A stretch of 35,986 nucleotides of DNA from a virus. Position 1 is the first letter of the stretch. Each line of letters begins with the position of its first letter. The notes below the pieces were generated by a model. That model had not been told where the DNA came from, searched no databases, and saw only the letters and a list, made by a program, of their open reading frames with translations. Positions 1 through 9,449 of this stretch are shown piece after piece. The position numbers and the translations under genes are program-made. The DNA is taken from positions 1-35,986 of the IMG/VR virus record IMGVR_UViG_3300029319_000184; one strand, given 5' to 3'.

Positions 1-2
1 GC

Positions 3-3000
3 CAAGATGTCGAAGGCCCAGGAATCATTCCCTTAGACGAAACTCTTGAGGTAATGATCACAGGGAAGCAGTCTAAGACTCCAGTTTATGGCTTTCAGAT
101 TAGAGAAGCTGCCGATAGTTACCTAAACGCCGTTAGGCAGCATCAAGAGCGCATCTCAAAAGGTCGCGTGCCTCAAGAAGAAATTGACGCAGCGGTGGCC
201 GAAAAAGCATACGAGGCGTACCAGTTTCCTCGAGACAAGGTGATACCTCTTGACAAGCCAAGTGTCAGTCAGATTAAAAAAGCGCTTGATGCAAACCCAA
301 AGCTGAGAGATGAGTCACTTTTAAGCAAGAAGGTGGCTGACATCATTAATGCTATTGATCAAGGTGACGACGATTTTGCTGAAGAGCTTTTGGAAGAAAC
401 TCCAGCAACAATGTTCAATGACGAATTTACTGCTCCCACGGGTCGAGTTGGACAGCTAAGGAGGGCGGCTGGTCTTCGCTTGATACCTATTTCACCAGAA
501 GGACAAGCACAGCCTCGTCGAGCCGCCATACAGAACTATCAGCAAGTTGAAGCTAGAATCAGAAAACAAACGCAAAATGGCGAAAAATCAATTCTAGAGA
601 ACATTTCAAGCGCATTTAATGGCCAGACAAAGATGACAGAGGAGGAGGCCAAGGAAGCTGGCCTCATGCGCGGCAAAGAGCAGAACCCGTCATTCTTTAG
701 ACCAGTCGAAATGTTTGAAGGCGGACCAATGGTCGCCGGGGGCTTGCGAGACCTCGTAACAAGAACCGCGATCGTAAGCGGTGTAGCAGACTTTTTTGCT
801 CCAGTCGTGTTGAGAGGCAAGGATTTAGAAAGGTTTAGAGAGGAGCTGCGAGCATCAAACCCAACCGAAGCAATGGAGCAGGTAGCGCTCAATGTTCGTT
901 TGGCGCGGGAAAGGGGCGAGGATGAAGGCTCAATCAAGAAAGAACTTAGAGACGAGCTAAACCGAAACTTGTTTGAGTACACCTACAGGGACATGCCAGA
1001 AAAGGCCAATCTGACCGAGCCTGATCTGGAAATAGCAAAACAATACGTCAAGCAGAACAGAAGCCTTGCTATGCAACGAGAGCGGGGCCAGATCTCTCGA
1101 TTTGCATCCATGGTTATCGATGGAGAAAGCGACGAAGACCTTCAAAGGATGCTGAATACAGTTCCATTTAAAGATTTGCCAGATTTAGTCTGGAAGAAAA
1201 CCATTCCATCAATAAACAATGTTGTCGATAGGATGGTGGATGGAGTTGACTACATTATCGGTGCTCAAGATGCGTCAGGATTACCGGGAACGCTAGATAT
1301 AGAGCGCGATCTTGGCGAATCGCTGCTGTCAAAACAAATGATAGACGGGAAAATATATCTTGTTGAGAGCAATGTTGCGCGCCTGCTTGCTGTTGTTGGT
1401 GGCCTGACTGAGACGGTTGCAGAAGCCCGTCTTCCGTTTGATATTCCACTTACTCCTGCGAGTAGAGATTTTTACTACAACTACGGTAAGCGTGATCCTG
1501 ATTCTACATGGTGGTCAAGAGTTTTAGCCAACATTGAAACTAGAGAAATGGGATTCTCGCGTCACTTGACTGATGATGCCTTGTTTCAAGGGTACAGCCG
1601 AGGCGACTGGCAGTATCACTTTGCTGCGATCTTGGGTATTGGCGCTGATTTACTTGTGCCGTGGGAGTACGGTCAGTACAGGATTGCCTCTGCTCCTGTT
1701 CGGACAGTTCATGGTGGCATCAAAACTATGCGTGCCACAAAGGGCCTTGGTTACTCAGCGTCCGCTTTTGCTGCTGGAGCGTTTCCAAAGTCATTCCAAA
1801 AGCTAGCAAAGGTTTCCAAGCGAACCACGATGGCCGCTGAAAGGATCAATAAAAGATTTGATACAGAACCAACTGTAGATGACCTGCGAAACCTTGTTGC
1901 CGAGAAAGGCATAGACGCTCCAAGCTATGAAGAGCAGTGGCTTGCAGAGCAGCTTATTGACCTAATGGGCAGAAAAAAGAATCCATTGTCTTTTCCTGAT
2001 GCTGTTGGGGAAGTGGCTACGAGCACTAAAGCAGAGGTATGGGAAAACGTAGCTCATGTGACAGAGGTCTTTCTTCGTAAAAAAATGAAGACCACGGATG
2101 GAGAAAACCTGTACAAAAACCTTCCGCCCAAGCTACAGCGCACCATCCGTCGTGTGCTGGATACGGTCACTGACCACAGAGACGTTGAGCGTCAGCTAAA
2201 TATTCACTTTTCTGAGTCAGGAAAGCTTCACGTTGCTTTGCTCGATATTATGGCAAAGTACGGTGATCCAGAAAGCGCTGCGTTGAGATCAACACCAGAA
2301 TATCGGGCCGTTGCAGCAGAAGTTTCCAAATTAGTTGACGACAAACTTTTGCCGTCTGCCGATTACTCGGTGGTCATGGGGTATCTCGAGGCTCAAGCGA
2401 TCCGATCAGCGGTTGACGGCTCAAAGTCGATGCAGAAATACGACACTCCTATTGACTACATGAGCAACATTGTTGTCCGCAGAACAGATGAAGGCGGCTT
2501 TAATATTGAAGCGCGAATACCAGAATCAGGAAAATCTGTAGGTTCAAAAGTTGACAGAAGTCTCGGGTTGAGGAAGTCTCAGGCCACAGCATTGTCCGAC
2601 TTTTTTAGGCGTGGAGACGTGGAGGGTCTTTTTACAAAGTATGACCCAGAGGACCCAGCAAACCCTCTCAGGTTGTTGATGGGAGACAACTACGTAAGGA
2701 CACTGTACAGGCAGTTTGACCACACAACTCAAACCCGTAGAGACGGGACGAAGGTCGCTTTTCTTACCGAAAGGGGCAAGTCTCAACTTAGAGACTCGTT
2801 GAATACTTTTTTTGATCTTCAGGGCAATGGCGCAAACCCTGGTGGGGCTGGAAAAGTTGGAGGGGTCTACAGGTTTTATCATGACTTTCAGACGCGGTTT
2901 GGAAACCAGTGGGTTCGCATACGGTCAGAAGCCGATACCATTGGCACTAATGTTGAGGCTAAGGCAAGGCTGAATAATATCTTTGATGCCAACAGAATTC

Positions 3001-6000
3001 ATGAAGATGACGCTGTTGCAATTATGATTGACGCATCTGAGAATCGTGGTCGAAAGTTTAGTGTTCCTGTGAAAGTTGTAATTTCAGACGACGCAGAACA
3101 ACAGATTCGAGAAGGCGCAGTTGCAGCAGTGGGTCGTCAAAAAGAGTTTTGGGACGTAAACTTTAGACCCGAAGACGTTCGTCAAGCTTTGGGTATTACA
3201 GACGACATTGAAGAGATTGCAGCAGATGAGCTTTTTGCGCGCGCTGTGGGCTATGTTGTTGGTGAGCATTTTAAACGTAACGTTAGCGGCGTTGACTTTA
3301 CTCGGTTGACCGCCCGTAGCATTGTTCCATCAGACAAAGCTGATTCGATTACGAGAGCAGTTCAAGCAAGAATTGCTAGCGTAATGGGAACTGACGTTGA
3401 CGATGTTTTCAAACGCGATCTAGAAGTTGAAATTGAAGGTGTAAAGTATAAAGGTGTTTACGACCTAAACGACTACCAGCAGGCCAGTATGCGAGTGTTT
3501 TTGAGACAGCTTGCAAACGAACCGATGGCTAAAATTATTCCAGCCAGATTGTTTGAGATTGGCTCGGATATGAGCAAAATTAGCCAACCAGAGTGGCGCG
3601 CAATTGTAACTGCATTGACAGACATTGAATCAGGCATTTTTAGTAGAGTTACAAGCTACTCACAAGAGATACCAGAAAGTGTCGGCAAAGCATTGTGGAT
3701 GGGGATTAAAGCGCTTGGTGATAGGGCGGCTGACTCCGACATGTTTTTGGCTGAGAACATTCAACAGCTACGGAATGCGTTTGTCGTATCAGACGATATG
3801 AAAAACACTGTTGGGCCAGCTCAACGTCAGGTGATCGACCCATTCTTTATGAAGCTTGAACAAGCGCCTCGAGATGTATTCAATTGGGCAAGAGCCGCTA
3901 TGATGGGAAACAAAGACCTATCAATGGCTGGAATGTTTCAAGAAATGCGCAAGCAACTCACTCCTCCTGTTGCGGTTGATCAAGTAGATAAAATTGGAGG
4001 TCACTCAATTGTCAGGCCACCAAAGAAAAAAGACGGATCAGATGGTGATTTTAAGTTCCCGCCATCCCAGCCAGCAAGAAAGGGCTACGTTGACTTTCTT
4101 AGCGAGTTTACTGAAGCAGAAAAAAAACGTCATGTAGACTACGAAGCGGCACAGCAAGCCGCCAAAACAAGTGACAAAAGGTTTAAAAAGCCAAAAGAGC
4201 CGGACATTTTGATCGGAAAGGGTGACCCAGTAGCTGCGGACGAGTTTGCCTTTAGTGTCAACATGGTGGGCTCTAAGGCTGAATTTCTGCTCAAGCCTGA
4301 AACAATTGCTGACATGCAAAACACATTGCTTCAGGGCGGAAACAAGATGACCCCTGAACTCAGGGAAGCATTCACTGTCCTTGAAATATACAGCAAGAAA
4401 GGGTTTAAGAATCTTAATAATCTTGACCGCATGGCTATGGGCAAGGCAATCGAGCACATCAAGGATGCTTTTGATGGCCGCTACCACTCCATTGTCGAAA
4501 GAGGCAAAAAACTGCTTGTTGCGTTTGCTGGATCCCCAGGCTCCGCAATCCTTACAAACCTTCACCCAACTCAAGCTGCCGAAGTATACAAGCTTTTCTA
4601 CTCTGGAAAGTGGACTCAGATCCTTCAGAACATTGCTGTAAAAAAGGCTCTAGAGACGGGTCTTGAAACAATCGGGGAGGCTGGGGGCAGGCGCAGACTC
4701 CCACGGTATCGTGTGACTGAAGCGTTTTTGAGCGCAATGGTGCGAATGCGTGCATATGAACTACTTGATGACATGGCTGACGAAATGGTTAGAAACGGCA
4801 TGCCAGCAGACATTAAAAAGTTCAGCAAGCCTGACCCGATACTCAACCCATTTGGAGATCCCATTGCATCACCAATTGAGGCAGAAAGCCACTTTTGGAA
4901 GCGCGTAAAGTTCTACATCGACCAAGAACTTACGTTCTCTATGATGCGAGCAGAAGAGCAAATCAAAAAAGTTGATCCCAATACTGGAGAAGTTGTCATT
5001 GTGGATCGAAGGACCATTGAGCCACAGGCACCAGGGCGAGAGCTTTATCCTGATTCTGGACCAGACTATCAAGCTGTAAAGGGCGGAGTCGTTGGAAACC
5101 CTCATGACTTCAGAGCGTACAGTAGGGCTCAAGAAATTCTTGCAAGGTACGGCCACAGGCTTCGTCCAGAGAAGTTTGAACTGTATAGGTTCCCAAGTGG
5201 CCAGGAGGGCCTGGTCCCAAGTCAGCTAATCACTGAGATTGACTCGGCTCTTGAGAGGGCAGCAAATATTGGTGCAGCAAGAGCTGGGTCTATCCCCTCA
5301 CTCAGAGCAGATAGAATTGGAAGTCCTATTGACATTGAGCCAATAGTCAGCACCCCAAAGAGGGTAGAAGACACAATTGGTCGATTTATTGAGTTTGTTA
5401 AGGATAAATTTCCAGTTGCATACCAGACAACAAAGATGGGTGTGACTTCTGGAATTATTGTTCCCAACCCGGCGTATTTCTTTGGTGTGGGAATGGGTGG
5501 CGGGCTCCAACTTTACCAAGGCGTCGGAGCGTTGGGTGCGGCTAAGACGATTCTTAAGAACAATGGAATGGTTGGTTCTGTTGTAGCAAGAATGTGGAAG
5601 GACGGTGACTACGCTCCAGGCAACCCAATTTTGATCTCAAAAGGTGGAGTAGTGTACACCGCTGATCAAATTACCGAGCTTGCCCAAATGTATGGGCTCA
5701 AGTCCAGCTACGTTTTGGCAGAGTCTCCTCAGTCGCTCGCAAGATCAATGAACAAGCTTCGGGCAAATGGAATCAACAAGGTTTACTGGACTGCCGCCGA
5801 ATGGCAGAGAAGCCTTGTTGAGGCAGCAACAGCAATGGATAACTACTACCGTGTAAGTGTATTCGTTGACAATCTTGAGCGAGGCTTGGATGCCGCATCT
5901 GCTGCAAAACTCGCAAGAAAGGTGGCGTTTGACTACGCGGACCTGACCGATGTTGAAAAGAAAACATTCAGAACAGTATTTATGTTCTATAGCTACCTTA

Positions 6001-6944
6001 GAAAGAACATGGACTTGTTCTGGGACACGCTGCTTACAAACCCAGACCGGGTTATTGGTCAGCTTAGGGCGATGAAGGGGATCCAGAACGCGTACATTGA
6101 GGAAGACACTGAGGTCAGGCTATACGATCGAGATTACGCGAAAACAAGGCTTGCGGTAGGGTTTCGTAAAGCTGCTGCCAAGGAGCACATGACGGACAAG
6201 TGGATGTATATCACTCCACCTATCCCCGCTTATGATGCATTTGGGTTCATGGCTGAGTTGATAGGGGCAGTAACTCTGGATCGAGACAGTGTCTCCTACA
6301 TGACCCAGCAGATAAACCCATACATTCAAGCGCCCTTTGTGTACGTCACACAGAAAGACTTTTTCTACCAAAAAGACATTAACCAGTACAACCCTGTTCC
6401 GCCGTGGCTTGTTCACTTGGACCAGACTCTTCTTGGGAACACACTTACAGACGGCTTTGGAATCGAAGAGGTCCAGCAAATTGATCTATCTAGACGATAC
6501 GTGGAGGGAGACGAGTACCAAGGCCACTACCGAGCCCAAAAAGGTATGAACTGGTGGCTGTGGAAAAATATCCTTCAGATCCCTGGTTCGGGTAGATCAA
6601 TGGATACACTGTCGTACCTTGATCGATCAAATCTTGGCCCAATGGAATTGTTTGCTAAAGTGCAAAGAATGATTCATGAGGAGGGCGCAAGGCTTGGTGC
6701 ATGGAAACGAAACCCAGCATTGTCTAGAATTGAGTCAGACATGTTTGCCCCGCGCACTGGGTTGACGGAAACAGACGAACTTCTCGGCCTGATTGGAATC
6801 AAGCCATTTCCTGTCCCTACTTCACAGGCTGCAAGCCAAAAAATTATTCAAGCCTGGGAGAAAGACATCGGCTTAGAAGAGTTCAAGGCGAAGCTCAGTA
6901 GTGAAGAACGAGTCATTCAGAAGCGATACCAAGGGCCTAAATAG
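3..6944 (+). CDS. Giant phage virion protein, 5' end outside window
   Basis: The frame is open from the first bases of the window through 2313 codons, so the protein begins upstream. The ATG at 54 has no well-spaced ribosome binding site and is probably internal. I see no catalytic motif I can defend. Near residue 1800 (counted from that ATG) is a Pro-Asn-Pro-Ala-Tyr segment followed by a Gly-rich hydrophobic stretch. Near residues 1965-2005 is a Glu-Lys-Lys...Phe-Tyr-Ser-Tyr-Leu-Arg-Lys-Asn segment with a following Asn-Pro-Asp-Arg. From memory, this resembles a segment near the C-terminus of giant polyvalent or internal virion proteins of tailed phages. A mostly charged helical composition with few membrane-like segments (one near 523-540) fits a protein ejected with the DNA. 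A virion RNA polymerase was considered, but I could not find its motifs. Late virion genes follow directly. Confidence 0.75.
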   Translation, partial: QDVEGPGIIPLDETLEVMITGKQSKTPVYGFQIREAADSYLNAVRQHQERISKGRVPQEEIDAAVAEKAYEAYQFPRDKVIPLDKPSVSQIKKALDANPKLRDESLLSKKVADIINAIDQGDDDFAEELLEETPATMFNDEFTAPTGRVGQLRRAAGLRLIPISPEGQAQPRRAAIQNYQQVEARIRKQTQNGEKSILENISSAFNGQTKMTEEEAKEAGLMRGKEQNPSFFRPVEMFEGGPMVAGGLRDLVTRTAIVSGVADFFAPVVLRGKDLERFREELRASNPTEAMEQVALNVRLARERGEDEGSIKKELRDELNRNLFEYTYRDMPEKANLTEPDLEIAKQYVKQNRSLAMQRERGQISRFASMVIDGESDEDLQRMLNTVPFKDLPDLVWKKTIPSINNVVDRMVDGVDYIIGAQDASGLPGTLDIERDLGESLLSKQMIDGKIYLVESNVARLLAVVGGLTETVAEARLPFDIPLTPASRDFYYNYGKRDPDSTWWSRVLANIETREMGFSRHLTDDALFQGYSRGDWQYHFAAILGIGADLLVPWEYGQYRIASAPVRTVHGGIKTMRATKGLGYSASAFAAGAFPKSFQKLAKVSKRTTMAAERINKRFDTEPTVDDLRNLVAEKGIDAPSYEEQWLAEQLIDLMGRKKNPLSFPDAVGEVATSTKAEVWENVAHVTEVFLRKKMKTTDGENLYKNLPPKLQRTIRRVLDTVTDHRDVERQLNIHFSESGKLHVALLDIMAKYGDPESAALRSTPEYRAVAAEVSKLVDDKLLPSADYSVVMGYLEAQAIRSAVDGSKSMQKYDTPIDYMSNIVVRRTDEGGFNIEARIPESGKSVGSKVDRSLGLRKSQATALSDFFRRGDVEGLFTKYDPEDPANPLRLLMGDNYVRTLYRQFDHTTQTRRDGTKVAFLTERGKSQLRDSLNTFFDLQGNGANPGGAGKVGGVYRFYHDFQTRFGNQWVRIRSEADTIGTNVEAKARLNNIFDANRIHEDDAVAIMIDASENRGRKFSVPVKVVISDDAEQQIREGAVAAVGRQKEFWDVNFRPEDVRQALGITDDIEEIAADELFARAVGYVVGEHFKRNVSGVDFTRLTARSIVPSDKADSITRAVQARIASVMGTDVDDVFKRDLEVEIEGVKYKGVYDLNDYQQASMRVFLRQLANEPMAKIIPARLFEIGSDMSKISQPEWRAIVTALTDIESGIFSRVTSYSQEIPESVGKALWMGIKALGDRAADSDMFLAENIQQLRNAFVVSDDMKNTVGPAQRQVIDPFFMKLEQAPRDVFNWARAAMMGNKDLSMAGMFQEMRKQLTPPVAVDQVDKIGGHSIVRPPKKKDGSDGDFKFPPSQPARKGYVDFLSEFTEAEKKRHVDYEAAQQAAKTSDKRFKKPKEPDILIGKGDPVAADEFAFSVNMVGSKAEFLLKPETIADMQNTLLQGGNKMTPELREAFTVLEIYSKKGFKNLNNLDRMAMGKAIEHIKDAFDGRYHSIVERGKKLLVAFAGSPGSAILTNLHPTQAAEVYKLFYSGKWTQILQNIAVKKALETGLETIGEAGGRRRLPRYRVTEAFLSAMVRMRAYELLDDMADEMVRNGMPADIKKFSKPDPILNPFGDPIASPIEAESHFWKRVKFYIDQELTFSMMRAEEQIKKVDPNTGEVVIVDRRTIEPQAPGRELYPDSGPDYQAVKGGVVGNPHDFRAYSRAQEILARYGHRLRPEKFELYRFPSGQEGLVPSQLITEIDSALERAANIGAARAGSIPSLRADRIGSPIDIEPIVSTPKRVEDTIGRFIEFVKDKFPVAYQTTKMGVTSGIIVPNPAYFFGVGMGGGLQLYQGVGALGAAKTILKNNGMVGSVVARMWKDGDYAPGNPILISKGGVVYTADQITELAQMYGLKSSYVLAESPQSLARSMNKLRANGINKVYWTAAEWQRSLVEAATAMDNYYRVSVFVDNLERGLDAASAAKLARKVAFDYADLTDVEKKTFRTVFMFYSYLRKNMDLFWDTLLTNPDRVIGQLRAMKGIQNAYIEEDTEVRLYDRDYAKTRLAVGFRKAAAKEHMTDKWMYITPPIPAYDAFGFMAELIGAVTLDRDSVSYMTQQINPYIQAPFVYVTQKDFFYQKDINQYNPVPPWLVHLDQTLLGNTLTDGFGIEEVQQIDLSRRYVEGDEYQGHYRAQKGMNWWLWKNILQIPGSGRSMDTLSYLDRSNLGPMELFAKVQRMIHEEGARLGAWKRNPALSRIESDMFAPRTGLTETDELLGLIGIKPFPVPTSQAASQKIIQAWEKDIGLEEFKAKLSSEERVIQKRYQGPK

Positions 6945-6964
6945 AATTAAAGTGATATATAGTC

Positions 6965-6994
6965 TTCAAACCTCTACCATAAACGTGCTATTCT
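6965..6994 (+). promoter_or_regulatory. Candidate promoter of the late virion block
   Basis: TTCAAA (6965-6970), an 18-base spacer and TATTCT (6989-6994), with TG one base before the -10, give an extended -10 promoter. It lies in the only sizeable gap before the 7036 gene. The same core, TGCTATnnT, recurs near 21533 (+) and 34994 (-). Confidence 0.5.
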
Positions 6995-7035
6995 TTAGCT
7001 GCAATCTCTTACCCCTCTCCCAAATGGAGTAAATA

Positions 7036-7629
7036 ATGTCTCAAATCCCTGAACTTATGGGCGGTCGTTCGCTCTCGCACCCACTTCCACTTTCCGTTGG
7101 CGCTGGAAAGAAGATGTATGTAGGTGGCCAAGCAAACGCTGATGTGGCTGCTGGGACAACCACAGCGGAAAGCAGTGCTGAAAACAAGACTGCTCAGTAC
7201 ACGATTCCAGCGAACACTCTTGTTGCTGGGTCTACTATTCGGTGTCGATGGGTTACGGCGACCTCGGCTGTTGCCGGTGGTACTGACAACCTGACCGTCC
7301 GGCTTCGTTTTGGCAGCAATGGTACCACCATGACATCTGATACTGAATGCGCCGTAAGTACCGCTGTTGACCAAGACAATACAAGCCATTTCTCTGTTGG
7401 AGATATGATTATTCAAATTCGATCAGCTACAAAAGCGGTTGCTTTTGGAACCATTTCCGATTCTGATGTAATTGGATCAAAGCTGGTTTCTGCTCAATTT
7501 GAGCCTGAATTTACTATCGACACTACTGTTGACAACTATGTCAGCGTCTCAACTGAGTTTGGAAACGCTAACGCAAACCTTGCGGCAACTCAGGGCTTTG
7601 TCGTAGACATCGTCAACCCTGGCGTCTGA
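7036..7629 (+). CDS. Putative beta-rich virion protein (197 aa)
   Basis: This is the first gene after the giant protein, with GGAG at 7026-7029 ahead of the ATG. The 197-residue product is rich in Thr, Ala, Val and Gly, has only three Cys, and alternates polar and hydrophobic residues as beta-sandwich virion proteins do. There is no signal peptide or membrane segment. It stands alone between a candidate promoter and a GC-rich hairpin at 7646-7665, so it could be made at higher levels than its neighbours. The family is not recognised. A virion role is inferred from position and composition only; head decoration, tail or fibre-associated are all possible. Confidence 0.6.
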   Translation: MSQIPELMGGRSLSHPLPLSVGAGKKMYVGGQANADVAAGTTTAESSAENKTAQYTIPANTLVAGSTIRCRWVTATSAVAGGTDNLTVRLRFGSNGTTMTSDTECAVSTAVDQDNTSHFSVGDMIIQIRSATKAVAFGTISDSDVIGSKLVSAQFEPEFTIDTTVDNYVSVSTEFGNANANLAATQGFVVDIVNPGV

Positions 7630-7645
7630 TCTTGAACCCCTGACT

Positions 7646-7665
7646 CGGGGGGCAATCGTCCCCCG
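7646..7665 (+). terminator. GC-rich hairpin, possible attenuator
   Basis: CGGGGG (7646-7651) pairs with CCCCCG (7660-7665) around an 8-base loop. No T-run follows, so it is a weak intrinsic terminator at best. It may instead protect the 3' end of the 7036 transcript or reduce read-through. Confidence 0.35.
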
Positions 7666-7689
7666 GATCACTTCTATCTGGAGGCTCCC

Positions 7690-8127
7690 ATGGCCAAGCA
7701 AGGGTTCATTGTTAACGATGCTGAAGTTTCTAGCATTCAGAGCACCTACACAGCATCTAATAAGATTTTGCTACACGAAGACTCGGATCAAGACCCACTG
7801 TCTAAGCGTTTGCCTCAAGCCTGCTACATCTCACACTTAGATCTGCAATTGGATCAAACAGCCCTAACAGCTTCTAAAGTGAGTTGTTTTTTGGCTTGGG
7901 ACTCTGCTGGGGACGACCCTATGACGGGCGAGTCTCAAGATAATCCACTGTGGAGTGGAATGACCGATACAAGTCTACGCAACACATCAATTGCTCTCGA
8001 CGTTTATGTTACAGCACCGACTGGTCAGACAACATCAGGCAAGTGCTACCTTTGGCTAAAGGTAGACGGTGGCTCAGTCACACTTAAAAAGGCAAGGCTT
8101 CACTGGGCTATCGGGCCTACTCGATAA
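7690..8127 (+). CDS. Putative virion protein (145 aa)
   Basis: The gene is preceded by a clear GGAGG ribosome site. The 145-residue soluble protein has no membrane segment. After a polar N-terminal third it has Trp/Tyr-containing beta-strand-like segments, ending in a basic strand. The family is not recognised. It lies between two other virion-type genes on the same strand, so a structural role is inferred. Its size and beta-rich look recall the roughly 120-residue family at 9094, 12002 and 12370, but I cannot align it convincingly to them. Confidence 0.55.
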   Translation: MAKQGFIVNDAEVSSIQSTYTASNKILLHEDSDQDPLSKRLPQACYISHLDLQLDQTALTASKVSCFLAWDSAGDDPMTGESQDNPLWSGMTDTSLRNTSIALDVYVTAPTGQTTSGKCYLWLKVDGGSVTLKKARLHWAIGPTR

Positions 8128-8139
8128 TCGGAGTTTAAT

Positions 8140-9081
8140 GTGGGTGATTTTTACAATCGTGGCGGTGGCGGTGTATCGGCAACAACCATTACAGCTACAA
8201 CAATTACGGCTGATGATCTCGAGGTCGATGGCGGCACGCTGTCTATTGATGAGACCAACAACCGCGTTGGCGTCGGCCTTACTACCCCTAAGACTGCACT
8301 GACGGTAGAAGGCCCAGTCACACTCAAGGAGCAGGCCAACGCTGATGGTGACACCGCAGCGTATGGGCAGTTGTGGGTCAAGACGGCTACGCCTAACGAG
8401 CTTTACTTCACCACGGACGCTGGCAACGACATCCAGATTACGTCTGGTACAGGCATCGTAAGCGGCTCCGTTAGCGGAGCCCAGACTGGCATTACTTCAG
8501 TATTGAACGCAAGTTTGGTGATCGGGCGTGATGCTGACAACGACATTGACTTTGGTACGGACGATAACATCATCTTCCGAGCTGCTGCTGCCGACCAGAT
8601 TGTTCTGAAAGACGGCGTACTTGAGCCTGTAACAGATGCAGATGTGGACCTTGGGTCATCCAGCAAGCAGTTCAAGGACGGGCACTTTCACGGCACACTC
8701 GAAGCCGATGCAATCACAGTCAACGGTGACACGCTCGCCGAGGTCATTCAAGACACCGTCGGGGCCATGGTCGGCTCGAACACTGAGACTGGCATTTCAG
8801 TTACATACGAGGACGGCGACGGCACACTCGACTTTGTCTTGGACGCAGTCGGGACTGCCGCTATCGCAGATGATGCAGTCACCGTAGCTAAGATCGAAGA
8901 CCTCGCCCGTGGTCAAATCATCTACGGCAACGCGAGTGGTGAAACTGCAAAGCTGTCTCCCGGTAGCGCCAATCAAGTATTGACCAGCGACGGTCAAGAC
9001 ATTTCTTGGCAGAATGCTTCTGGTGGTGGCGCAACCTTAGACCTCAATCTCATTCTACATACACAAGTATTTGGACGATAG
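8140..9081 (+). CDS. Tail-fibre-like protein, GTG start (313 aa)
   Basis: The start is GTG at 8140, set by GGAG at 8130-8133. An ATG two bases upstream is in another frame. The N-terminus has a Gly-rich run (residues 7-12) and repeated Thr-Ile-Thr-Ala units. The middle has the Asp-Val-Asp-Leu-Gly-Ser-Ser...Phe-Lys-Asp-Gly pattern (near 165-185) common in phage fibre proteins. Later, Ile-Ala-Asp-Asp-Ala-Val-Thr and Val-Leu-Thr-Ser-Asp-Gly units are typical of trimeric fibre shafts. Together these suggest a receptor-binding fibre or fibre-associated protein. By eye the gene is richer in G and C than its neighbours, which would fit exchange between phages, as is common for host-range genes. No intramolecular chaperone domain is visible at the C-terminus, which is short and hydrophobic. 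Confidence 0.65.
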   Translation: MGDFYNRGGGGVSATTITATTITADDLEVDGGTLSIDETNNRVGVGLTTPKTALTVEGPVTLKEQANADGDTAAYGQLWVKTATPNELYFTTDAGNDIQITSGTGIVSGSVSGAQTGITSVLNASLVIGRDADNDIDFGTDDNIIFRAAAADQIVLKDGVLEPVTDADVDLGSSSKQFKDGHFHGTLEADAITVNGDTLAEVIQDTVGAMVGSNTETGISVTYEDGDGTLDFVLDAVGTAAIADDAVTVAKIEDLARGQIIYGNASGETAKLSPGSANQVLTSDGQDISWQNASGGGATLDLNLILHTQVFGR

Positions 9082-9093
9082 GAACACATAAAC

Positions 9094-9441
9094 ATGGCAA
9101 CAATTTCCAAAGGTTTTCTAAGCGGGTCAACGCACGGCGACTTCATTAAGATTACGCAAACAGCTTCGTCGGGCACACTTATTCATCAGGCTGTAAACCA
9201 AACAGACGATATTGATGAAGTGTACATTTACGCATGCAATACAGACACCTCTGCTATTACACTTACAATTGAGTGGTCTTCAACTGCTGTAGACGACAAT
9301 CTAAAAGTGACCATTCAACCGAATGAGACTTTGTTGGTTGTTCCAGGTATTCCAATCCGAAACAACTTGGAGATCAGAGGCTTTGCGACGACAGCAAACA
9401 AAATCAACTGTTTCGGATACGTCAACAACATTGTGGTTTAG
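9094..9441 (+). CDS. Small beta-sandwich virion-type protein (115 aa)
   Basis: The 115-residue product is made almost entirely of strand-like segments. The order is a polar N-terminus, a Tyr-Ile-Tyr strand, an Ile-Gln-Pro-Asn-Glu-Thr turn, a Val-Pro-Gly-Ile-Pro turn and a hydrophobic final strand. This order recalls the products of 12002, 12370, 21577 and 21954, so it is probably a distant member of the same family. A role as decoration or fibre-tip protein is inferred from size and context. There is no signal peptide. Confidence 0.5.
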   Translation: MATISKGFLSGSTHGDFIKITQTASSGTLIHQAVNQTDDIDEVYIYACNTDTSAITLTIEWSSTAVDDNLKVTIQPNETLLVVPGIPIRNNLEIRGFATTANKINCFGYVNNIVV

Positions 9442-9449
9442 TTAAAGTA

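Noticed and set aside
539-6549. Many minus- and plus-strand frames within the giant gene
   Set aside because: They are shadows of the 2313-codon frame, with no ribosome sites or family resemblance.
1-6944. Virion RNA polymerase of the N4 type
   Set aside because: The size is suggestive, but I could not find the polymerase motifs in the right order.
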